The notes under the pieces were generated by a model. That model did no database searches. It saw only the letters and a list, made by a program, of their open reading frames with translations, and was not told the origin of the DNA. From Oscillospiraceae bacterium (lineage in GTDB: Bacteria > Bacillota > Clostridia > Oscillospirales > UBA929), in the NCBI GenBank assembly GCA_009777685.1, contig WRLJ01000056.1, positions 1 through 9,254 on the forward strand: 9,254 nucleotides of DNA, in the 5' to 3' direction. This document shows positions 1 through 6,978 of the stretch, piece by piece. Every line of letters starts with the position of its first letter. Position 1 is the first letter of the stretch. The position numbers were made by a program, and so were the translations under genes.

Positions 1-156
1 CCCGGCGTCCCGCCCCGCCGCGTCGTGGTCATCGAGAAGGTATCCCCGACCCCCGCGAAATACCCGCGCCCGTGGGCGCGGATTCAAAAATCCGCTGACA
101 GAAAGGATGGATACGATGCAGGACACGCAAGACCGGCGGATGGCCGTGCTGATTGA
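1..156 (+). CDS. rsmG: RsmG (16S rRNA m7G527 methyltransferase), C-terminal end only
   Basis: The window opens inside an open frame (frame 1) that reads VVVIEKVSPTPAKYPRPWAR and then runs to a TGA at 154-156. The block IEK-x(3)-TPxKYPR is the signature C-terminal tail of Firmicutes RsmG (GidB), the SAM-dependent enzyme that methylates G527 of 16S rRNA. The methyltransferase core lies upstream of the window. After the conserved block the tail reads IQKSADRKDG and so on, about 20 residues longer than family members, which usually stop a few residues after this point. As read, it overlaps the next gene by about 41 bases. A run of five A at 86-90 is a possible frameshift or error site: one extra A would end the protein at the TGA at 96-98. 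The family call rests only on this short tail. Confidence 0.62.
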   Translation, partial: PGVPPRRVVVIEKVSPTPAKYPRPWARIQKSADRKDGYDAGHARPADGRAD

Positions 157-967
157 CGCGGACAACGCGCCGCGCAAAAGCCTGAAAAACATTATGGAGG
201 AGGTCGCCGTCTACGGCAACCCCACCATCAAGCGCATCTACGGCGACTGGACCCACCCGAGCATGAACACCTGGAAGCAGATTCTGCTGGAGAACGCCAT
301 CACCCCGATCCAGCAGTACGGCTACACGACCGGAAAGAACAGCACCGACAGCGCGATGATCATCGACGCGATGGATATCCTCTACGCCGGGCAGGTCGAG
401 GCGTTCTGCCTGGTCTCCTCGGACTCGGATTTCACGCGTCTGGCCGTCCGCCTGCGCGAGGCGGGCAAGACCGTCATCGGGCTGGGCGAGCGCAAAACGC
501 CCGGCGCGTTCATCAAGGCGTGCGACCGTTTCATCTATATTGAGATTCTCAATGAAAACAAGCGCCGCCAGCAAAAGCCCGCCGCGCCCAAGCCCAAAAG
601 AGACAAGCCCTCCGGCCCCGCGCCGGCCGAAGCGGACGCGCCCGCCGCGCCGGACCCCGTCTCCGACCCTCCCCCCCAGCCCGAGGTCAAGGCGAAGAAC
701 GGCGCGCAGCCGGGCATCCCGCAGGACATCATCGACTTCATCGCCGGCGTCATCGACGATGTGGGCGACGAGGAGGGCTGGGCGTATCTGGGCGAGGTGG
801 GCAGCCTGATCCAGAAAAAACAGCCGGATTTCGACCCGCGCAACTTCGGATACAAGCGGCTGACGCTGATGATCGAGGCCTGCGACTGCTTTTCCGTGGA
901 GGCCCGCGACAACGTCCAGAAGGGCAACGGGAAGCTGATCTATATCAGCAACAAGACCCGTGGCTAA
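116..967 (+). CDS. NYN-domain (LabA/DUF88-like) protein with C-terminal LOTUS/OST-HTH-like domain
   Basis: A predicted cytosolic protein of 283 residues. Residues 8-140 look like a NYN/PIN-like nuclease domain: AVLIDADNAP carries acidic residues D14 and D16, NSTDSAMIIDAMD carries D78 and D85, and SSDSDFTRLAVRLREAGKTV carries D103 and D105. These are the acidic clusters expected for a metal-dependent RNase fold. A Pro/Ala/Lys-rich linker spans about 152-199. Residues 200-280 (DEEGWAYLGEVGSLIQKKQPDF to GKLIYIS) resemble an OST-HTH/LOTUS domain, a probable RNA-binding module. I chose ATG 116 because GAAAGG (101-106) lies 9 bases upstream; an in-frame ATG at 107 overlaps that site, and ATG 140 is also possible. 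Family members are common and mostly uncharacterised; an RNA-related role is inferred from the domains. It sits behind rsmG and overlaps the next gene by 8 bases. Confidence 0.85.
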   Translation: MQDTQDRRMAVLIDADNAPRKSLKNIMEEVAVYGNPTIKRIYGDWTHPSMNTWKQILLENAITPIQQYGYTTGKNSTDSAMIIDAMDILYAGQVEAFCLVSSDSDFTRLAVRLREAGKTVIGLGERKTPGAFIKACDRFIYIEILNENKRRQQKPAAPKPKRDKPSGPAPAEADAPAAPDPVSDPPPQPEVKAKNGAQPGIPQDIIDFIAGVIDDVGDEEGWAYLGEVGSLIQKKQPDFDPRNFGYKRLTLMIEACDCFSVEARDNVQKGNGKLIYISNKTRG

Positions 968-1886
968 GAGCGGCGCGCCGAGCCGTCTGGAAACATCCCG
1001 CCGGAAACAGCCGCGGAGGCGCTGGGTCTGGCTGGCCGCCGGCGCGGCCGCGCTGATGCTGGGAGGGGAGCTGTACCTCTCGAATTTCGTGCCGGAGATC
1101 ACGCGGGTATCGATTCCGCTGGCGCGCCTGCCGGCGGAGTTTGAGGGGCTGCGCGTGGCGCATCTGTCGGATTTGCACGGCAAGAGCTTCGGGCGCAGGA
1201 ATGAAACCGTCCTCCGTCTGCTGGAGGCCGAAAAGCCCGACCTGATCTGCGTCACGGGCGACCTGATCGACGGGCTTTCCGACGCGGCCCTCAACGCGCG
1301 GCTGACCTGGGCTGACACGCAGCTGGCGCGGCTGACCGCCATCGCGCCCGTATACTTTGTGACCGGCAACCATGAGTGGGGCGCGGACTATCAGGCGGCC
1401 CGCGAAGGGCGGGAGCGGCCGCTCCCGCGTTTGCGCGCGCTGCTGGACCGGCACGGCGCGGTTTGGCTGGATCATCGCTATGTGACGCTGGAACGGGGAA
1501 CGGCTTCGATCGTATTGGCGGGTCTGACCGACCCGAACGGCCCGGCGGACCAGACCGACCCCGGCCCGCTGATGGCCCGGATTCGGGCGCGGGAGGGCGA
1601 TGCGTTCGTGCTGGCGCTGTCGCACCGCTTTGACCGGCTGGATGAATATGAGGCTCTGGGGCTTGATCTGACGCTGGCCGGCCACGCCCACGGCGGCGTG
1701 ATCCGCCCGCCGTTTACGGAAGGACTGTTCGGGCCGGGGCGCGAGCTGTTCCCGCGCCAAACGGGCGGCGTCTACCGGCAGGGGGACGCGGTCATGGCCG
1801 TCAGCCGCGGCATGGGCGATACCTACCTGCCGCGCCTGTGGAACCGGCCGGAAATCGGCCTATACATACTGGTACGGGAAGGATGA
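960..1886 (+). CDS. Membrane-anchored metallophosphoesterase (YkuE/YaeI-like)
   Basis: A 308-residue calcineurin-like phosphoesterase with every metal-binding motif present: SDLHG (70-74), GDLID (100-104), GNHE (136-139), a lone His in ALSHRFDR (H222) and GHAHGG (241-246). A basic stretch (RRKQPRRR) followed by a hydrophobic segment at about 22-40 suggests an uncleaved signal anchor, with the catalytic domain outside the membrane. This resembles the YkuE/YaeI type of metallophosphoesterase. The substrate cannot be read from sequence; phospholipid or phosphodiester substrates are possible. The start is GTG 960, which overlaps the end of the NYN gene by 8 bases. No clear Shine-Dalgarno precedes it, so translation probably depends on coupling to the upstream gene. 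The next gene follows after 4 bases. Confidence 0.9.
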   Translation: MAKSGAPSRLETSRRKQPRRRWVWLAAGAAALMLGGELYLSNFVPEITRVSIPLARLPAEFEGLRVAHLSDLHGKSFGRRNETVLRLLEAEKPDLICVTGDLIDGLSDAALNARLTWADTQLARLTAIAPVYFVTGNHEWGADYQAAREGRERPLPRLRALLDRHGAVWLDHRYVTLERGTASIVLAGLTDPNGPADQTDPGPLMARIRAREGDAFVLALSHRFDRLDEYEALGLDLTLAGHAHGGVIRPPFTEGLFGPGRELFPRQTGGVYRQGDAVMAVSRGMGDTYLPRLWNRPEIGLYILVREG

Positions 1887-1890
1887 CGCG

Positions 1891-2850
<960 letters not shown>

Positions 2851-2875
2851 CAGCGCGTGTATGATGGAAATATAC

Positions 2876-2951
2876 GCCCTCGTAGCTCAGTGGATAGAGC
2901 ACCCGCCTCCTAAGCGGGGGGTCGCGCGTTCGACCCGCGCCGGGGGTGCCA
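2876..2951 (+). tRNA. tRNA-Arg (anticodon CCU)
   Basis: A full 76-nt cloverleaf can be drawn by eye. The acceptor is 2876-2882 with 2941-2947. The D arm is GCTC/GAGC (2885-2888, 2897-2900). The anticodon stem is CCCGC/GCGGG (2902-2906, 2914-2918) with loop CTCCTAA and anticodon CCT at 2909-2911. The variable loop is GGGTC and the T arm is GCGCG-TTCGACC-CGCGC (2924-2940). The discriminator is G2948 and CCA is encoded at 2949-2951. It reads AGG codons. One oddity is that the acceptor stem has two wobble pairs, including G1:U72 at the very end, so its 3' strand does not match the 5' strand perfectly. Confidence 0.95.
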
Positions 2952-3001
2952 GTTGCTCCATAAGCGAACTTCGCGGTTCGTTTATGGAGCAACTACTTTT
3001 T
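2951..3001 (+). terminator. Strong hairpin plus T-run directly after tRNA-Arg
   Basis: Stem 2951-2969 pairs with 2976-2994 (19 bp, one G-T wobble) around the six-base loop TTCGCG. It is followed by AC and a run of five T at 2997-3001. The arm begins on the last A of the tRNA CCA. It fits an intrinsic terminator for the tRNA transcript. Read on the minus strand, the same bases fall in the open frame that continues the recombinase remnant, so the hairpin may have come in with the mobile element. Confidence 0.75.
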
Positions 3002-3161
3002 GGGTCGCTTGCATGGCAGTAAATCTCTAATCTTGGGTCATCGCCCTCAAAGACATAGATACGCTCAGCAAGGATGTCTAGCAAGTTACACGGCGGGAAT
3101 AATCGCTGGCGTCGCCTATTCGGAGCTTTTCAAGGAAGAATCTGATGTCTGCAGCCACTGC
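2996..3161 (-). pseudogene. Remnant of a serine site-specific recombinase, C-terminal part, frameshifted
   Basis: On the minus strand one frame reads ADIRFFLEKLRIGDASDYSR and RVT, then hits a TAG (3080-3078). The next frame continues LLDILAERIYVFEGDDPRLE and IYCHASD. Joined, the two pieces match the usual C-terminal pattern of large serine recombinases from Clostridia: a FLExL-GD-YR segment, then LID-x-FV-x-K-IY-V-x-DD and a beta strand. The join needs one base inserted near 3083-3085, so a single-base deletion explains the break. The N-terminal catalytic domain with its serine is absent; the homology stops where the 3164-3211 hairpin begins. The second frame stays open as antisense across the tRNA to 2887, but that part is not meaningful protein. 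The remnant is non-functional and was recognised by pattern, without a database search. Confidence 0.6.
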
Positions 3162-3211
3162 AAAAAGCCCGCGGCACATATTTTCGCAAGAAAATATGTG
3201 CCGCGGGCTTT
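3162..3211. terminator. Perfect 22-bp hairpin with GCAA loop, possible bidirectional terminator
   Basis: Arm 3164-3185 is exactly complementary to 3190-3211, with the four-base loop GCAA at 3186-3189. The stem has a GC-rich base (GCCCGCGGCAC) and an AT-rich tip. Read on the minus strand it is followed by five T (3166-3162), the better terminator orientation; on the plus strand only three T follow. It separates the recombinase remnant from the hydrolase promoter, so it could insulate that gene from tRNA read-through or be left from a deleted minus-strand gene. Confidence 0.65.
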
Positions 3212-3235
3212 GACATTTCACTCAACCGACTGCGC

Positions 3236-3265
3236 TTGCGCTGTCAGGAACGGGTGTGGTATACT
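3236..3265 (+). promoter_or_regulatory. Sigma-A-type promoter for the alpha/beta hydrolase
   Basis: A -35 box TTGCGC (3236-3241), an 18-base spacer and an extended -10 TGG-TATACT (-10 at 3260-3265). Transcription would start near 3272, about 34 bases before the ATG at 3306. It lies just downstream of the 22-bp hairpin, as expected for an independently transcribed gene. Confidence 0.6.
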
Positions 3266-3305
3266 GAACACAGCTTGCGCAAACCGGAGGGAAAGCGGGT
3301 GCGGC

Positions 3306-4007
3306 ATGGTTATCCACGCCAACGGAATCGATCTCTACTATGAAAAAACGGGACAGGGAAGCCCTGTCGTCCTGCTGCACGGCAACGGAGAGGATCATAC
3401 GATTTTTGACGGGCTGACCCGGCGGTTATCTGAGAGCTTCACCGTATACGCCGTTGACAGCCGCGATCACGGGAGGAGCAGCAGCGTCAAAACCCTGTAT
3501 TACAGCGACATGATGGAGGATACCGCCGCCCTGATCCGCGGACTGAACCTCCAAAAGCCCGCGCTCTACGGCTTCAGCGACGGCGGGATCATCGGGCTTT
3601 TGCTGGCGATCCAATATCCGGATATGCTCTCCGGGTTGATCGTCAGCGGCGCCAACACCCATCCTGACGGAATCAAGGAAATTTTTTTCATCTCAATGAA
3701 GCTCACATATTTCTTTACGCGGAGCCGAAAATACAAATTGATGCTGACGCAACCGGATATCGCCGCCGCCGGCTTGAATACCATTGTCACGCCCGTCCTC
3801 GTATTGGCCGGCAGCCGGGATATCGTCAAAGAGAAGCACACAAAAGCCCTGGCGGCGAACATACCGGGCAGCGTCCTCAGAATTCTGGAGAGAGAAAGCC
3901 ACGCGAGCTATGTGGTCCGCGGCGAGAAACTGTACGGGATTCTACATCCGTTCCTGATCGGGGCGCAGCACGGCGGGGAGCCGGATAAAAAACCGGTCTC
4001 CTCTTGA
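3306..4007 (+). CDS. Alpha/beta hydrolase
   Basis: A 233-residue alpha/beta-hydrolase fold protein with a complete Ser-Asp-His triad: Ser91 in the elbow GFSDGG (89-94), Asp172 in LAGSRDIV and His199 in RESHASYV. The oxyanion HGNG motif is at 25-28, and the DSRDHGRSS motif typical of the family is at 51-59. A short cap region lies at about 123-150. It is cytosolic, with no signal peptide; the substrate is unknown (an ester or similar acyl compound). The open frame extends upstream to 3000, but that stretch covers two hairpins and a promoter, so I start at ATG 3306. A GGAGG (3286-3290) lies 15 bases upstream, rather far, so initiation may be weak. Base composition is visibly less GC-rich than the neighbours, and it sits beside a recombinase remnant, so it may have been acquired. 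Confidence 0.88.
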   Translation: MVIHANGIDLYYEKTGQGSPVVLLHGNGEDHTIFDGLTRRLSESFTVYAVDSRDHGRSSSVKTLYYSDMMEDTAALIRGLNLQKPALYGFSDGGIIGLLLAIQYPDMLSGLIVSGANTHPDGIKEIFFISMKLTYFFTRSRKYKLMLTQPDIAAAGLNTIVTPVLVLAGSRDIVKEKHTKALAANIPGSVLRILERESHASYVVRGEKLYGILHPFLIGAQHGGEPDKKPVSS

Positions 4008-4031
4008 TTTTCATCAATTTGGTGGTATAAT
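4004..4031 (+). promoter_or_regulatory. Sigma-A-type promoter for thioredoxin gene
   Basis: A -35 box TTGATT (4004-4009), a 16-base spacer and a consensus -10 TATAAT (4026-4031) preceded by TGG, making an extended -10. The -35 box overlaps the stop codon of the upstream hydrolase. Transcription would start near 4038, leaving a short leader that contains the AGGAGG ribosome-binding site. It is the cleanest promoter in the window. Confidence 0.75.
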
Positions 4032-4064
4032 AATCACAAAGCCGCACAAAGGAGGAACCTCACT

Positions 4065-4394
4065 ATGTCCAACCCCTATACCGTACAGCTCAGCGCCGCT
4101 GATTTTACCGAAGCGGTCCTCAAATCCCCCCAGCCGGTCCTGGTTGATTTCTGGGCGCCGTGGTGCGGGCCCTGCCGGGCGCTGGCGCCGGTGATTGACG
4201 CGCTGGCGGAGAAATACGCCGGGCGCGCGCGGGTCGGCAAGCTGAACGTCGACGACGAGGGCGCTCTGGCTGCGCAGTACGGCGTGATGAGCATCCCGAC
4301 CGTCGTGCTGTTCAAAGACGGCAAGGAAGTCGAACGCACCGTGGGATTGCGCGGGCAGGAGGATTTTGAGGCGCTGCTGAACAGCGTATTGTAG
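4065..4394 (+). CDS. trxA: Thioredoxin
   Basis: A 109-residue cytosolic thioredoxin, the normal length for the family. The active site WCGPC is at 33-37 (redox cysteines C34 and C37), and the conserved cis-proline is P78 in MSIPTVVLF. The buried Asp of VDFWAPW and the C-terminal glycine region are also present. It reduces protein disulfides with electrons from thioredoxin reductase, which is not in this window. The start ATG 4065 has an excellent AGGAGG (about 4051-4056). It has its own extended -10 promoter, so it is probably expressed separately from the hydrolase. A 9-bp GC hairpin (4410-4430) follows the stop but lacks a T-run. Confidence 0.96.
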   Translation: MSNPYTVQLSAADFTEAVLKSPQPVLVDFWAPWCGPCRALAPVIDALAEKYAGRARVGKLNVDDEGALAAQYGVMSIPTVVLFKDGKEVERTVGLRGQEDFEALLNSVL

Positions 4395-4409
4395 ACAGGC
4401 GTTTCACGC

Positions 4410-4430
4410 GCGGGGCGGTATCCGCCCCGC
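4410..4430 (+). repeat. GC-rich hairpin between thioredoxin and the DivIVA-like gene
   Basis: GCGGGGCGG (4410-4418) pairs perfectly with CCGCCCCGC (4422-4430) across a TAT loop, 15 bases after the thioredoxin stop. No T-run follows, so it may slow polymerase or protect a 3' end, but it is not a standard intrinsic terminator. Confidence 0.5.
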
Positions 4431-4487
4431 ACTCCGCCCCGGCGCGCGGACATCGTCCCCGATCACAATTCAAAGGAGGTCCCCCCC

Positions 4488-5420
4488 ATGTCGCAGCATG
4501 ACCGGATGTTCCGCAAGAGCTCGTTCGGAGGCTTTAACAAGCAGGACGTGGCGGCCTATTTGCGCTCCGTAACGCGGGAGCACAACGAAGAGACGGAAGC
4601 CCTGCGCGGCGTGGCGGACAAGCTGCGCGCCGAGTGCAATACATACAAGCGGCAGCTCGACGAGCGCCAGCAGGCCCAGGAGGAAATCGCGCTCCGCAAC
4701 GCCAGCCTCTCCGAAACCCTCGCCGGCAAGGATGACGAGCTGGAAGCCCTGCGGCGCCAAGCCGCCGAGGACGCCGCGGAGGCGGAACGCGCGCACGCGG
4801 AAAACGCGCGCTGCCAGCATGAGCTGAACACGCTGACCGATGAGGCGCGGGGCCTGCTGGAGCGCGTGACCGCCGCGGAGGAACGCTCCGAACGGTCCGC
4901 GGCGCGGATGCAGGCGCTGGAGAACCGCGTGGCCGAGCTGCTCTCGGAGGAGGCGGAGCTGCTGAAGGCACGCCGTGATCTGGCCGAGGGCCGCGCGCAA
5001 ATGACGGCGCTGGCGGAGAAGGTGGGCACGCAGGACGCCCGGCTGAAGCAGTACGAGGAGCTGTTCCGCTCCATTGAAATAGAAGTCGGCAGCGTCACGG
5101 ATTTCAAAATACGGCTGGCCGAGGTGGAGCAGGCGGCGCGGCGCAAGGCGGAAACCATCGAGGCGGAGGCCCGCCGCGCCGCGGAGCTGGCCAACGAGGC
5201 CCTGCGGAAGGACGCGGCGGAGATAAAAACCCGTCTGCTCTCGCTGCGGCGCGAGGCGGCGGCGGCGGCGGCGGCGGCGGCCGGAGAGCTGGAAAAGGCG
5301 CGCACACAGCTGGAATATGTCGACGCGGTGTTCGGCGGCCTGGACGAGCGGATGGACGGCATCATCGGCGGCTCCGCCGGTCCGGTGATCCGGGACTTTG
5401 TACCGGAGGAGTTTAATTAA
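4488..5420 (+). CDS. DivIVA-family coiled-coil protein
   Basis: A 310-residue protein whose N-terminus MFRKSSFGGFNKQDVAAYL matches the DivIVA lipid-binding start (F-x-GGF-x-K-x-DV-x-x-YL). Nearly all of residues 28-275 is a charged, Glu/Ala/Arg-rich heptad region, a long coiled coil. Near residue 257 there is a run of nine alanines encoded by eight GCG codons and one GCC. A short non-coiled tail (GLDERMDGIIGG to FVPEEFN) ends it. DivIVA-like proteins sit at curved membranes (poles, division sites) and recruit division, cell-wall or chromosome-anchoring factors. The exact role here cannot be read; canonical DivIVA is usually shorter (about 160-230 residues). The start ATG 4488 has AAAGGAGGT at about 4472-4480. 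It leads a run of genes continuing to 7932. Confidence 0.8.
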   Translation: MSQHDRMFRKSSFGGFNKQDVAAYLRSVTREHNEETEALRGVADKLRAECNTYKRQLDERQQAQEEIALRNASLSETLAGKDDELEALRRQAAEDAAEAERAHAENARCQHELNTLTDEARGLLERVTAAEERSERSAARMQALENRVAELLSEEAELLKARRDLAEGRAQMTALAEKVGTQDARLKQYEELFRSIEIEVGSVTDFKIRLAEVEQAARRKAETIEAEARRAAELANEALRKDAAEIKTRLLSLRREAAAAAAAAAGELEKARTQLEYVDAVFGGLDERMDGIIGGSAGPVIRDFVPEEFN

Positions 5421-5428
5421 CGACAGCC

Positions 5429-5968
5429 ATGAAACACATCACCGTTAACGAGCTGAGACAGGCCCAGCTCACAGCCGGGGAGCCGATCGCGCTTTCCGGC
5501 TGTCTGTATACCGCGCGGGACGCCGCGCACAAGCGGCTGGCCGCGCGGCTGGCCGCCGGCGAACCGCTGCCGTTTGACCCGCGGGGCGCGGCGATCTACT
5601 ACACCGGCCCGGCGGCGGCCCCGCCGGGGCGGGTGATCGGCTCCTGCGGCCCGACCACGTCCGGCCGGATGGACCCGTACACGCCGGCGCTGTACGATCT
5701 GGGACTGGCGGCGACAATCGGCAAAGGCCAGCGGGACGCGGCGGTCTGCGGGGCCATCCGCCGCAACGGCGCGCTGTATCTCTGCGCCGTGGGCGGCGCG
5801 GGCGCCCTGCTCGCCTCGAAGGTGGCGTCATGCGAAGTCGCCGCGTTCCCCGATCTGGGCTGTGAGGCGATATACAAATTAGAGGTCGAGGATTTTCCGC
5901 TGATTGTGGCCATCGACGGAGCGGGCGGGAATTTGTTTTCGGCGGCGATGAGGTGTTCCCATGTCTGA
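5429..5968 (+). CDS. Class I (Fe-S) fumarate/L-tartrate hydratase, beta subunit
   Basis: A 179-residue protein with the hallmarks of the fumarase/tartrate dehydratase beta domain: SGCLYTARDAAHKR (23-36), YYTGPAAAPPGRVIGS, the substrate-binding GPTTSGRMDPYTP (74-86), IGKG (97-100) and EVAAFPDLGCEAIYKLEVED near the end. Two-subunit class I enzymes add water to fumarate to make malate; the alpha subunit carries the 4Fe-4S cluster, and alpha and beta are both needed. No alpha subunit is in this window, although it is usually encoded directly upstream. Fumarate versus tartrate specificity cannot be decided. The ATG at 5429 lies 8 bases after the upstream stop, with no well-placed Shine-Dalgarno (GGAGGA at 5405-5410 is too far), suggesting coupling. 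Its end overlaps the next gene by 8 bases. Confidence 0.92.
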   Translation: MKHITVNELRQAQLTAGEPIALSGCLYTARDAAHKRLAARLAAGEPLPFDPRGAAIYYTGPAAAPPGRVIGSCGPTTSGRMDPYTPALYDLGLAATIGKGQRDAAVCGAIRRNGALYLCAVGGAGALLASKVASCEVAAFPDLGCEAIYKLEVEDFPLIVAIDGAGGNLFSAAMRCSHV

Positions 5969-6947
5969 CGTCTCCCCCACCGGGCTGATCCAGGTTCCTC
6001 AGGGCGCGTTTGAGGCTTTATGGCGCATGGCCGACCCCGCGGCGGCGCTGGTGTATCTGTTCGTACTGCGGCATGACCGTCTGCCGTCGCTCCGCGAGGC
6101 GGAGCAGGCCGGTCTGGAGGCCGGCGCGATGAAGCTCGCCTGTGAGCGGCTCCAGCGGGAGGGCTTGCTCAGCCTGCGCGGCCACGCGCCCTCCGCGGCG
6201 GATGCGCCGTCCTATACCGCCGGGGATATCGCCGAGGGAATCCGGCGCGACGCGGGCTTCGCCTGCGCCGTTTCCGAGACGCAGTCCCTGCTCGGCAAGA
6301 TTTTATCCTCCCATGACTTAGAGCTTTTATTTTCGCTTTACAGCTGGTATAATCTGCCTGGCGACGTGCTGGTGCTGCTGGTCAGCTACATGGTCGAGGA
6401 CTGCCGGGCGCGTTTCGGGCCGGAGGGGCGGCCCCCCGCCCTGCGCCAGATTTTCGCCGAGGGCCGCCGCTGGGCCGACCAGGGCATCCTGACCCACGAG
6501 GCCGCCGAGCGGCACATCCGCTTTCTGGAGGGCCGGCGCAGCCAGAGCGGGCGGATTCTGCACGTTTTGGGCATCCACGGGCGCGCCCCGAGCGTGTCGG
6601 AGCGCAAGTACATTGACGACTGGATCGCCATGGGCTTCCCGCCCGAAACGGTCGCACTGGCCTATGACCGCACGGTGATGGCCATCGGCCGCTGGCAGTA
6701 CGGGTACTGCTCCAAAATCCTCAAGCGCTGGCACGAGGCCGGGGTCCACACCCCGAAGGAGGTTTTGGACCACGACGAGCGCGGCGCGCCCGCCGATATC
6801 CCCGCGCGCAAGACGGTGGGAACCCCCGCGGCGAACCGCCCCCGGACCGAACGCTCCAACCGTCCCGTCGCCCCGCCCGGCGAGGCCGAGCGCGCGGCGA
6901 TGGAGCGGATGATGAACCGCAAGAAAAACAGGGAGCAGGGAAACTGA
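5961..6947 (+). CDS. DnaD-domain primosome/replication-initiation protein
   Basis: A 328-residue protein with the DnaB/DnaD architecture of Firmicutes primosomes. The N-terminal third (about 8-75) resembles a winged-helix region (VYLFVLRHDRLPSLREAEQAG to LQREGLLSL). Two helical DnaD-type domains follow: about 86-165 (YTAGDIAEGI to VSYMVEDCRARFG) and about 213-268. The second has the signature YIDDWIAMGF, TVALAYDRTV, YGYCSKILKRWHEAGVHT. A basic, disordered tail closes the protein. Such proteins remodel DNA and help load the replicative helicase at the origin or at stalled forks. The start ATG 5961 has GAGGTG (5949-5954) 6 bases upstream and overlaps the hydratase gene. The adjacent helicase-loader-like ATPase supports a primosome role. 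Whether it corresponds to DnaB or DnaD of Bacillus is not clear. Confidence 0.88.
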   Translation: MSDVSPTGLIQVPQGAFEALWRMADPAAALVYLFVLRHDRLPSLREAEQAGLEAGAMKLACERLQREGLLSLRGHAPSAADAPSYTAGDIAEGIRRDAGFACAVSETQSLLGKILSSHDLELLFSLYSWYNLPGDVLVLLVSYMVEDCRARFGPEGRPPALRQIFAEGRRWADQGILTHEAAERHIRFLEGRRSQSGRILHVLGIHGRAPSVSERKYIDDWIAMGFPPETVALAYDRTVMAIGRWQYGYCSKILKRWHEAGVHTPKEVLDHDERGAPADIPARKTVGTPAANRPRTERSNRPVAPPGEAERAAMERMMNRKKNREQGN

Positions 6948-6978
6948 GAGCTTTTCATACCGACAAGGAGGCCCCGTT

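Noticed and set aside
29..1369. A 446-residue minus-strand open frame.
   Set aside because: It lies wholly opposite the rsmG tail, NYN and phosphoesterase genes, is Arg/Ala/Gly-rich with no recognisable domain, and is explained by high-GC codon bias.
3000..3305. Upstream extension of the hydrolase frame by about 100 residues.
   Set aside because: It crosses two hairpins, the recombinase remnant and a good promoter, and resembles no protein; ATG 3306 fits the family start.
4556..5365. A 269-residue minus-strand frame rich in Ser, Arg and Ala.
   Set aside because: It is the shadow of the Glu/Ala/Arg-rich coiled coil of the DivIVA-like gene; low complexity and no start signal.
6345..6353. TGGTATAAT inside the DnaD-like gene, an extended -10 match.
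   Set aside because: It simply encodes Trp-Tyr-Asn in a conserved helical domain and has no convincing -35 box.
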